From Prochlorococcus sp. AG-355-O17 (GTDB taxonomy: Bacteria > Cyanobacteriota > Cyanobacteriia > PCC-6307 > Cyanobiaceae), in assembly GCA_003280655.1 (NCBI GenBank), contig QCEK01000010.1, forward strand, positions 1-52,305: a DNA stretch of 52,305 bases, written 5' to 3'. The position numbers and the translations under genes are program-made. Within the stretch, counting starts at the first letter, position 1. Every line of letters starts with the position of its first letter. The notes beneath the pieces are model-generated. The model was not told where the DNA came from and searched no databases. It saw nothing but the letters and a program-made list of their open reading frames with translations. This document shows positions 14,213 to 21,110 of the stretch, one piece after another.

Positions 14213-14596
14213 ATGATAAATAAAAAGGATCAAAGAGATCCAATTGATAATTTAGAGTATGAAAAAGTTCTAGAAGAAGAAATAATTAATTCGTACGAAA
14301 GTAAATTTCAGAAAGATACTGAAGAAGATAGTAAAAAGATTAAATTTTACAGACTTAAAAGAACTCCATTAGAAATACTAAATAGGTCATTTTTCTTTTT
14401 CTTTATTGGAAGTTTTCTTTTCTCTTTGTTTTTAGCTTATTCAGAAAGTAAGTTGTGGTTCATACTTTATGTAATAAGTGCATTATCTTGTGTTTTCTAT
14501 ACTCCTAATAGAAAGGCACTTAAAGAATTAATAGCAGCTTGGCCAAATATAGAGGATCTCATTAAAGGGAGGAGTATGTGGAGAAAAGGTAAGTAA
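14213..14596 (+). CDS. 127-residue two-helix membrane protein
   Basis: A charged N-terminal ~60 residues precede two adjacent membrane helices (FFFFFIGSFLFSLFLAY and LWFILYVISALSCVFY), then a tail with WPNIEDLIKGRSMWRKGK. Upstream TTGTATTGTATAGAT may carry the -10. Followed within 8 bp by a small gene. Function unknown. Confidence 0.65.
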   Translation: MINKKDQRDPIDNLEYEKVLEEEIINSYESKFQKDTEEDSKKIKFYRLKRTPLEILNRSFFFFFIGSFLFSLFLAYSESKLWFILYVISALSCVFYTPNRKALKELIAAWPNIEDLIKGRSMWRKGK

Positions 14597-14603
14597 ATAG
14601 ATT

Positions 14604-14696
14604 ATGAAACCGTTAAGTTCATTTAAAAAATGGTTATTAAATATCCTTGTACCATACATTGAGGGCACCAACAAGAAAAAAGAGGATAAAAAATGA
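14604..14696 (+). CDS. 30-residue basic peptide
   Basis: MKPLSSFKKWLLNILVPYIE is a short amphipathic stretch followed by a Lys-rich end. The stop overlaps the next ATG (ATGA), which supports both frames. Likely in one transcript with 14213. Confidence 0.45.
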   Translation: MKPLSSFKKWLLNILVPYIEGTNKKKEDKK

Positions 14697-14830
14697 GTTT
14701 AATAAAGGTTGGAATTATTGTTGAAATTTTTTTGTTTGTGGGAGTTTTTTTATGGGTTAGGAAACTAACAAGTAATAAAGGTAGACAACCATCTTTATCA
14801 AAAAAAACAATAAAAAATCTCAAATTTTAG
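14693..14830 (+). CDS. 45-residue single-pass membrane protein
   Basis: MSLIKVGIIVEIFLFVGVFL is a membrane helix, followed by a basic tail (RKLTSNKGRQ). The ATGA overlap with the preceding gene implies coupling. Function unknown. Confidence 0.5.
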   Translation: MSLIKVGIIVEIFLFVGVFLWVRKLTSNKGRQPSLSKKTIKNLKF

Positions 14831-14951
14831 AATTTTGATCACAAAATAAGGAATCTTTATAAAAAGATCAAATTTATGGGAAAATTCTTTACTTTTTCCT
14901 CTCACTTTGTATGTGAAATCGTTTAGAACATTTACATTGTTCTTAAAAAAT

Positions 14952-15305
14952 ATGGTTTCCTCTATTCAAGGTCTTGCTCCAATAACCAATCCATTAAACA
15001 GTGTCTTAATAGAAAAGAAACTAATAAACGTTGATCAGAAGTTTATTCAACTTGTTTCTTTGGCAGAAGGGTTACCTCGTACAGAAGTTATTGAAAGTGG
15101 AAGGAATTATTGGAAAGGTGTTTGTAGAAGCTTGATTTTTAGATTTCCTGACGATCTTGAAATTTTAAAGCTTGATGTAAGAAGTTATGTTGATAGATCA
15201 AAAGGAATTATTCAGATAAGATCTGCAGCAAGATTAGGGCAATCAGATTTAGGCGTTAATCTAAGAAGAGTGGAATACTTGTTTAATCAATTAGAAAAAT
15301 TTTAA
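14952..15305 (+). CDS. DUF1499 family protein
   Basis: ATG 14952 (MVSSIQGLAPITNPLNS) is preferred to 14907 because the extra 15 residues look like untranslated sequence. The C-terminal IQIRSAARLGQSDLGVNLRRVEYLF is the DUF1499 signature (RSxSRxGxSDxGxNxxR). Small family found in proteobacteria, cyanobacteria and plastids; function unknown. Confidence 0.82.
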   Translation: MVSSIQGLAPITNPLNSVLIEKKLINVDQKFIQLVSLAEGLPRTEVIESGRNYWKGVCRSLIFRFPDDLEILKLDVRSYVDRSKGIIQIRSAARLGQSDLGVNLRRVEYLFNQLEKF

Positions 15306-15382
15306 TTAATCTATTTTTTATAAATTTAAGGTTCTTTTTACTAAATAGGTGTGCTTTAATTCATAAGAATATTTGAAATGCC

Positions 15383-15514
15383 ATGGTAAAGATAATCTTA
15401 GTTGGAATCATTGTCGCGCTTGTATATTCTCAACCTGACCTTCGTCTTACAGTCGCTGATTGGTTAAAAGCAGCTTCTGATTTTCTTATTGAATCAGTAC
15501 AAGTAAAACCATAA
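15383..15514 (+). CDS. 43-residue single-helix protein
   Basis: A hydrophobic N-terminus (MVKIILVGIIVALVYS) is followed by QPDLRLTVADWLKAASDFL, an amphipathic helix. Could be a signal-anchored or secreted peptide. No known family. Confidence 0.5.
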   Translation: MVKIILVGIIVALVYSQPDLRLTVADWLKAASDFLIESVQVKP

Positions 15515-15697
15515 ATTAATTTTTAATGAAGCATTAAAAAAGACCTAAGACAGTAATCATTTGTTTAAGGCATACAGCAACGAAAATAAATATTATTATC
15601 CTGCTTAATATATATTTCACTTAAACAAATAAATAGTTTTAGGAACATAATAGAAAATTTTTTTGAAATTTTTGAATAGTTAACGATAATAAGGGAT

Positions 15698-16753
15698 ATG
15701 AAGCTTAGATTATTTGAGTTCTATTTTATTAAAGACTATTTAAGGCCTTGGTTTGGTCTTATTTATTCTTTGTTCTTTCTGTTTTTTTTAGGCGCAATTG
15801 GCTATCGAATAACAGAGGGATGGGAATGGAGTGATTGCTTATGGATGGTTCTAATCACAATAACCACTATTGGTTTTGGAGAAGTTCAACCATTAAGTCC
15901 TGAAGGCAGGATCGTAACTGTTTTAGTAATCGTTGGCGGATTGATCTTTATTCAATTTACTTTTCAAAAAGCTGTTAGATTATTCGAATCCGGCTATTTT
16001 CAAAGAGTAAACGAATTACGTTTTAAAAGACTTCTTAGAAAAATGGAAAATCATGTAATTTTGTGTGGATATGGGAGGGTAGGTCAGGAAATATCTAACC
16101 AAATAAAGACGCAAAATATTCCAATTATTGTGGTTGAGAGCGATGAAGATAGAAAAAAGATTGCTGAAGAAAATGGTTTAGAAGTGCTTTGTGCTGATGC
16201 GACTCTTGATGAGACTTTAAAATTGGCAGGATTAGAAAAATGCAAAAGTTTGGTCGTAACTTTACCTAATGATGCTGCTAATTTATATGTAGTTTTAAGC
16301 GCTAAAGGAATAAGAAGTTCTATAAGAGTAATTGCAAGAGCTGGAACTGAAGAAGCTGCAAGTAAGTTGAGATTGGCTGGTGCAAGTATAGTTGTAAGCC
16401 CTTATATTGCAGCAGGAAGAGCAATGGCATCAATGGCATTAAGACCAATAGCTATTGACTTTCTAGATTTATTAGCAGGAAGTGAATGTGAGATTGAAGA
16501 ATTTGAATTAAGTAATGATATTAGTCTTTTTGAAACAGCAGAGAAAAGATCACTTTCGGAACTTGGAATAGGTAAAAAAAGCGGTGCAAAAATTTTAGCT
16601 ATTAAAGAAAATGAAAAGTTGTTTACTAATCCTGGCGGTAATTTTATACTTCAGCCAGGTCAGGTATTAATAGCATTTGGGAGTAAAGAACAGCTAAATA
16701 TTTTGAATGGTTTGTTGGGTAATCTTGTTGTAGCAGTAGAACTATTAAAATAG
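15698..16753 (+). CDS. Voltage-independent K+ channel with RCK (TrkA-N/TrkA-C) domains
   Basis: 351 residues. Two membrane helices flank a pore loop with TITTIGFGE (about residues 54-62) as the selectivity filter. Then come an RCK Rossmann domain with VILCGYGRVGQEI (~116-128) and acidic V-V-E-S-D, and a TrkA-C domain to the end. The plan matches MthK-type channels gated by cytosolic ligands. No partner gene is nearby. Confidence 0.88.
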   Translation: MKLRLFEFYFIKDYLRPWFGLIYSLFFLFFLGAIGYRITEGWEWSDCLWMVLITITTIGFGEVQPLSPEGRIVTVLVIVGGLIFIQFTFQKAVRLFESGYFQRVNELRFKRLLRKMENHVILCGYGRVGQEISNQIKTQNIPIIVVESDEDRKKIAEENGLEVLCADATLDETLKLAGLEKCKSLVVTLPNDAANLYVVLSAKGIRSSIRVIARAGTEEAASKLRLAGASIVVSPYIAAGRAMASMALRPIAIDFLDLLAGSECEIEEFELSNDISLFETAEKRSLSELGIGKKSGAKILAIKENEKLFTNPGGNFILQPGQVLIAFGSKEQLNILNGLLGNLVVAVELLK

Positions 16754-16807
16754 ATAGATAGAGATTAAGAATTAATAGCTAAATTAGTTGTGAGTGAAAT
16801 AAATCAA

Positions 16808-17161
16808 ATGAAAATATTTAAATTTCTATTTGTAATTCCTGTAATAACTTTAATAATTATTTTTCAAACCTCTTTGCAAAATAGATATCTAATGGCTTCT
16901 GAAATTAGAGATGGAGAAACAATTTTTAGAAATGTTTGTGCAGGCTGCCATGTAAGAGGTGGATCAGTCGTTCTTAAAGGATCCAAATCATTAAAACTTT
17001 CCGACCTTGAAAAAAGAGGAATATCTGATGTAAATTCAATAACAAAAATTGCTAATGAAGGGATTGGTTTTATGAAAGGTTATAAAAATAAATTAAAGGA
17101 TGGTGAGGATAAAGTTCTTGCACAATGGATTATTCAAAATGCAGAAAAGGGTTGGGAGTAA
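16808..17161 (+). CDS. Small monohaem c-type cytochrome (c6-like)
   Basis: I place the start at ATG 16808 (MKIFKFLF); a GTG at 16790 also reads in frame. An N-terminal signal/anchor (FLFVIPVITLIIIFQTSL) precedes the haem motif CAGCH near residue 50, and a Met in GIGFMKGYK is the probable sixth ligand. The mature part is ~85 residues, the size of cytochrome c6, with a C-terminal AQWIIQNAEKGW helix typical of the family. Likely a lumenal or periplasmic electron carrier; whether it replaces or supplements PetJ cannot be told. Confidence 0.85.
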   Translation: MKIFKFLFVIPVITLIIIFQTSLQNRYLMASEIRDGETIFRNVCAGCHVRGGSVVLKGSKSLKLSDLEKRGISDVNSITKIANEGIGFMKGYKNKLKDGEDKVLAQWIIQNAEKGWE

Positions 17162-17278
17162 ATGAAAAGCGTACTTATTGCATCTTTTTTATTTCTATTA
17201 GCTGAATTTTCTTTTGCTGAGGAATTAACTAATTACACAATTACATCTGATTCTCAAATATATTTAAGAAATATTTAA
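17162..17278 (+). CDS. 38-residue secreted peptide
   Basis: ATG 17162 directly follows the cytochrome stop. The first ~19 residues, MKSVLIASFLFLLAEFSFA, read as a signal peptide with an A-x-A-like site, leaving EELTNYTITSDSQIYLRNI. Co-transcription with the cytochrome and shared export suggest a related periplasmic role, which is inference. Confidence 0.5.
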   Translation: MKSVLIASFLFLLAEFSFAEELTNYTITSDSQIYLRNI

Positions 17279-17301
17279 ATTTAGTTTTTAATAAAATAAT
17301 T

Positions 17302-17556
17302 TTAAATAGAAAGTTTATCTAGAGGTAAAATATTTTGGACAATGGTTGTGTCATGATAGTCTTCATTCTCTAATGTTTTAAAAAATCTCCTAGATTGAGG
17401 TGATTTGAGAGAATCATTATAATTTTTGATTAATACCGAATCATCCAAAAGAGATATATTTTCTCTTTTAAAACTTTCTTTATAAGAATATTTGAGTTGC
17501 TCCGTATTTTTTGCTTGATTTGATCTTTTGGTAGAGGGTAAATTATTTAAACTCAT
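17302..17556 (-). CDS. 84-residue hypothetical protein
   Basis: A polar, Ser/Lys/Asn-rich protein with probable low order in the first half, and RRFFKTLENEDYHDTTIVQN in the second. No family recognised. Convergent with the cytochrome pair. Confidence 0.5.
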   Translation of the reverse strand: MSLNNLPSTKRSNQAKNTEQLKYSYKESFKRENISLLDDSVLIKNYNDSLKSPQSRRFFKTLENEDYHDTTIVQNILPLDKLSI

Positions 17557-17772
17557 TTCTTATTGTTATTTTTGATTTAATGTCTTCGATATTCCAAGCG
17601 TAAAAATAGAAGACATATAAAATTTAAGATTATTAGATTAAGAAGTTATTAAGCAGAAAATAAATTTGTTTAAAAAACTTCTAAACTTCTAAACTAAATA
17701 TTTTTCTAATAGTCAAAGTTTATTTAATAAGAATTTAACTTAGGGTTAACAATAGACACTTAAAAAGTAAAT

Positions 17773-17925
17773 ATGAATAAGATTCAACTTGTTAATTACA
17801 TTACTTTTTCAATTATTGAAAGTAAAAGAGTTGAAGACAGATTATGTAGAAAAGAAATTTATAGCTATCTTACCCAATTAAATAAAAAACAATTAAAAGC
17901 AATTGCAAGTGAATTTATCATTTAA
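17773..17925 (+). CDS. 50-residue YLxQL-QLK family protein
   Basis: MNKIQLVNYITFSIIESKRV begins a small helical protein whose second half IYSYLTQLNKKQLKAIA resembles the 49-residue product at 3861. Likely paralogs. It ends 7 bp before the lipoprotein gene. Confidence 0.55.
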   Translation: MNKIQLVNYITFSIIESKRVEDRLCRKEIYSYLTQLNKKQLKAIASEFII

Positions 17926-17932
17926 AAAAAAT

Positions 17933-18334
17933 ATGAAAAAGTTACTGGTTGTATTTATTCTTATTCTTACTTCTTGCAGTACAAAAGATGAATTATCCAT
18001 TACCCAAGATGAATTATCCATTACAAAAGATGAAATTTCGATTACGAAAGGTAAATCATCCATTAATGATGAAAAAAAATTATTTTATGTAACTAAAGAA
18101 ACTGCTGTTCGTCTTTGTGGAGGTAAATCCAGAATAATTGAAAGTGAAAATGAAGAAATAATCAAAATAGAAGTAAAGGATTTTTCAAATGTTGAAAAAG
18201 AAAAATTTGTTCAATTTACTCTTGTTGAGACAGATAGAAAAGGTGGTAAATATAGAATTGTTAATTGTATTCCAAATAAAGATCCTAAAAAATCGGTAAT
18301 TAAAACAATCAAGACTAATTACAAGTTAAATTAG
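17933..18334 (+). CDS. Lipoprotein with tandem 7-residue repeats
   Basis: ATG 17933 gives a proper lipoprotein signal: MKKLLVVFILILTSC with the lipobox Cys at 15; the in-frame ATG 17903 only adds residues ahead of it. Three near-perfect repeats DELSITQ/DELSITK/DEISITK follow, then a degenerate fourth. The C-terminal ~85 residues form a mixed domain with two Cys. Probably a periplasmic lipid-anchored protein; function unknown. Confidence 0.7.
   Translation: MKKLLVVFILILTSCSTKDELSITQDELSITKDEISITKGKSSINDEKKLFYVTKETAVRLCGGKSRIIESENEEIIKIEVKDFSNVEKEKFVQFTLVETDRKGGKYRIVNCIPNKDPKKSVIKTIKTNYKLN
17987..18067 (+). repeat. 21-bp tandem repeat inside lipoprotein gene
   Basis: Units 17987-18007, 18008-18028 and 18029-18049 start GATGAA and share the ATTAC core; a fourth, degenerate unit runs to about 18067. 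The period keeps frame. Confidence 0.85.
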
Positions 18335-18430
18335 TCTTAGGTCAACTAGATCAAATGAAAATATTTAAATGAGATTTAAAGCTGCTTTAAACTAAATAAT
18401 CTATAAAAAAGAAAAGAAATAATTTTTATT

Positions 18431-18598
18431 ATGCATCCAAGCAAAGTAGTCAAAGATCCAAAAATTAACGATACTTATTACGATCCAGATGTTGATAAGC
18501 TTTATCAATATGTAAAAATGGGCAACTTTCCGCCAGAATGGGTAGTGACAAATATAGATGAAGATGACGATTATTATTACGCTTCGATGGGATATTAG
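18431..18598 (+). CDS. 55-residue acidic, Tyr-rich protein
   Basis: MHPSKVVKDPKINDTYYDPD, then LYQYVKMGNFPPEWV, then an acidic Tyr-rich end (DEDDDYYYASMGY). The unusual composition and the clean frame support coding. Function unknown. Confidence 0.55.
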   Translation: MHPSKVVKDPKINDTYYDPDVDKLYQYVKMGNFPPEWVVTNIDEDDDYYYASMGY

Positions 18599-18629
18599 CT
18601 TTGATATCTATTATTAAATTCACTTAATG

Positions 18630-18669
18630 TGTCTCTTTAAAATTTTGTGTGAGGAAGATTAAAGAGACA
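18630..18669. terminator. Perfect 11-bp hairpin before phoB
   Basis: TGTCTCTTTAA (18630-18640) pairs with TTAAAGAGACA (18659-18669) around an 18-nt loop. There is no T-run after it on the plus strand, so it may be a processing or regulatory hairpin rather than a terminator. Confidence 0.35.
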
Positions 18670-18815
18670 ATCTAAATATAAATAAGAGGGTTTAAGGGAA
18701 AATTAAAAAGGGAATAAGATTAAATGAAAAAAAATAATAATTCAATGTAAATTAATTATGAAATAATTAGATCAAATAATTTTGATTATATAAAATAAAA
18801 TTGTTGGAACTTTAA

Positions 18816-19544
18816 ATGGCTATTAAAGATCATAAAAGTTTGCAAGATTCTAAAATTCTTCTTGTAGAAGATGACAAGAGTATTAGGCTGACAGTCAGTG
18901 AGACATTGAATAGCGAAGGTTTTAAAGTATTAAGTTTCAAAGATGGTTTAAATGCTTTAGATTTTATTACTCATGATTCTAAAAATGATGTTGACCTAAT
19001 AATTCTCGATTTAATGTTGCCAGGGTTAAATGGATTAGAGTTATGTAGAAAAATAAGAAATGAAGAAAATTATACACCCATACTAATTTTGAGTGCTAAA
19101 GATAATGAATCAGACAGGGTTCTTGGTTTAGAGGTTGGTGCAGATGATTATTTAACAAAACCTTTTGGTTTAAATGAATTAATTGCTAGATCAAGAGCCT
19201 TAATAAGAAGATATAAACGTAATAAAAAAAATATAGAAAAATCACAAACTGTCATCGAGTTTAATCACATAAAAATGTTTTTAGAAGAATGTAGGGTAAC
19301 TTCTTTTGATAGAGAAATAACATTATCTCCAAAAGAATTTAAATTATTAGAGTTATTTATGAAAAATCCAAAAAGGGTATGGTCAAGAGATTTAATACTT
19401 GAAAAAATATGGGAAATTGACTTTATTGGTGATACTAAAACTGTAGATGTTCATGTTAGGTGGCTCAGAGAGAAATTAGAAGAAAATCCCTCAGCTCCAA
19501 AGTTTCTTAAAACTGTAAGAGGTTTTGGATATAAGTTTGGATGA
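18816..19544 (+). CDS. phoB: Phosphate response regulator PhoB (OmpR family)
   Basis: 242 residues. The receiver domain has the acidic pair LVEDDKS (~16-22), the phospho-acceptor Asp near 65 in ILDLMLPG, the conserved Ser/Thr-Ala (LSAKD) and Lys in LTKPFG. A winged-helix DNA-binding domain ends with VDVHVRWLREKLEENP and TVRGFGYKF. The downstream phoR start overlaps its stop by 4 bp. Its position at the head of the pst/porin locus identifies it as PhoB rather than another OmpR regulator. Confidence 0.93.
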   Translation: MAIKDHKSLQDSKILLVEDDKSIRLTVSETLNSEGFKVLSFKDGLNALDFITHDSKNDVDLIILDLMLPGLNGLELCRKIRNEENYTPILILSAKDNESDRVLGLEVGADDYLTKPFGLNELIARSRALIRRYKRNKKNIEKSQTVIEFNHIKMFLEECRVTSFDREITLSPKEFKLLELFMKNPKRVWSRDLILEKIWEIDFIGDTKTVDVHVRWLREKLEENPSAPKFLKTVRGFGYKFG

Positions 19545-20701
19545 AAATGAAAACACTACAAGAAGTATTATTATTTTTACATCAGAAGTGGAAAATAAAA
19601 GTCAAGCATTTTTCTCAATCAAAAGAAAAAAAATTTGAAGTTGATAAAAATAAGTATAAAAGAACTATTGATTTCCCATTTGACAAAATTAGACCTCAAG
19701 AAATGTTGTCTTGGTTGGATTATTCATCACAAGGATGGATGATTTTGTCATCTGATCTAACAATAAAATTTATCAATCAGAAAGGTTTATCTCTCATTAA
19801 GTTTATTAAATATAAAGATGTTATTGGAAAAGCAATTAATGATATTAATGAGCTCGAAGTACTAAGAAATAAGATTATATATTCAAGAAAAAAAGATTTC
19901 CCAACCAGCCTAGATTGCACTATTTCGGGGGAACCCATTTCTGTAAATATTGTTAGAGCAAGGAAAAAAAATTATTTAATATTGTTGGAGAGTAAATTAT
20001 CAATTGAATCCATAAAAAAAAGACAAAATCAATTAATCAATGATGTATCTCATGAACTGAAAACACCTCTTACATCTCTTATCTTAATTGGGGAAAGACT
20101 GGAAGCAGTAGTTTCAAAAAAAGATAGATATCTTGTTAAAAGACTTAAGAAAGAATCTAAAAGATTAAGAAAAATGGTCGAAGAAACTTTAGAACTTTCT
20201 AAGCTAGAAAGTAGCGAGGCTTTTAATAAAAATAAAAAAATATCTATTTCAGATCTAGTGATGGAATCTTGGCAAACCTTAAAACCACTTGCAGAAAAAA
20301 AAGATATAAAAATAAATCTACTGATACCAACAAAATATTTTATATCTGCAGATATTGAAAATTTAAAAAGAGCTTTTATAAATATTTTGGATAATGCTAT
20401 TCGTTATTCCCCAGCTAATGAAGAAATTCAAATTGAAATTTTTAAAAGAGATAGCTCGGTTGTTATGAGAGTTAGAGATAAAGGTATTGGATTAGAAGAA
20501 AATGAATTTAATGATATTTTTTCTCGTTTTTATAGAGGTGATCTATCAAGGACTAAATATAAGAAAAGTGGTAGTGGTTTAGGTCTTTCAATAACAAAAA
20601 AAATAATTAATAATAATAAAGGTTTTATAAAGGCTTCTAATCATAAGGATGGTGGAGCGATTATTGAAACTATCTTTCCGTGTCTTAATACAGATTTATA
20701 G
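19541..20701 (+). CDS. phoR: Phosphate sensor histidine kinase PhoR
   Basis: 386 residues. There is no clear membrane helix; a PAS-like domain (~50-140) is followed by HisKA with the phospho-acceptor His near 171 in NDVSHELKTPLTSL, then HATPase with NILDNAIRYS, VRDKGIGLEE and SGSGLGLSI. Overlaps phoB by 4 bp (ATGA), so the pair is made together. PhoR phosphorylates PhoB when phosphate is low. Confidence 0.92.
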   Translation: MKMKTLQEVLLFLHQKWKIKVKHFSQSKEKKFEVDKNKYKRTIDFPFDKIRPQEMLSWLDYSSQGWMILSSDLTIKFINQKGLSLIKFIKYKDVIGKAINDINELEVLRNKIIYSRKKDFPTSLDCTISGEPISVNIVRARKKNYLILLESKLSIESIKKRQNQLINDVSHELKTPLTSLILIGERLEAVVSKKDRYLVKRLKKESKRLRKMVEETLELSKLESSEAFNKNKKISISDLVMESWQTLKPLAEKKDIKINLLIPTKYFISADIENLKRAFINILDNAIRYSPANEEIQIEIFKRDSSVVMRVRDKGIGLEENEFNDIFSRFYRGDLSRTKYKKSGSGLGLSITKKIINNNKGFIKASNHKDGGAIIETIFPCLNTDL

Positions 20702-20708
20702 GGAAAAT

Positions 20709-21035
20709 TTAAAAAATATTAGGACATGATTTTTCTGCAATAAATTTTTTTAAATTTAAAACCCCATCTCTCGTAAAAAGAATGCTTCCTTCTTTGGAGT
20801 CATCTGCCCAATAAGAATCTCTTTTACCAATAGCTAGCCAAAGCCTATCAGGTAATGTTGGCATGTACATACTCTCGAAAGCAGAGGTTCCAATGTCATT
20901 TTCTTCTTTCATATCTTTGCATGCTTCAATCATTAGTGTAGGACGATTTAAATAATACCTAACACCCTGCCAATAATATTTTGTTTCAGCTTTGACTGGG
21001 GCGATGAAGAATATAATAAATAGAATGTATTTCAT
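20709..21035 (-). CDS. 108-residue exported protein of the phosphate locus
   Basis: Signal peptide MKYILFIIFFIAPVKA, cleaved before ETKYYW. The mature part has two Cys (EACKDM, EKSCPNIF) and a central WLAIGKRDSYWADD. It sits between phoR and the esterase gene, convergent with phoR. Function unknown; a phosphate-starvation role is inference from location. Confidence 0.7.
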   Translation of the reverse strand: MKYILFIIFFIAPVKAETKYYWQGVRYYLNRPTLMIEACKDMKEENDIGTSAFESMYMPTLPDRLWLAIGKRDSYWADDSKEGSILFTRDGVLNLKKFIAEKSCPNIF

Positions 21036-21071
21036 GAATGAAATTTATTTAATTATAAGAATTGCCAAAAA

Positions 21072-21104
21072 AAAGCCACCTTTTACAAAAGGTGGCTTTT
21101 TTTA
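21072..21104. terminator. Bidirectional intrinsic terminator
   Basis: AAAGCCACCTTTT (21072-21084) pairs with AAAAGGTGGCTTT (21087-21099), with A and T runs on either side. On the minus strand it follows the esterase gene, separating it from the gene at 20709. Confidence 0.88.
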
Positions 21105-21110
21105 GTTTTA

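Noticed and set aside
14623-14823. 66-codon minus-strand frame
   Set aside because: Opposes two coupled small genes (14604 and 14693) joined by an ATGA overlap, which is the stronger evidence.
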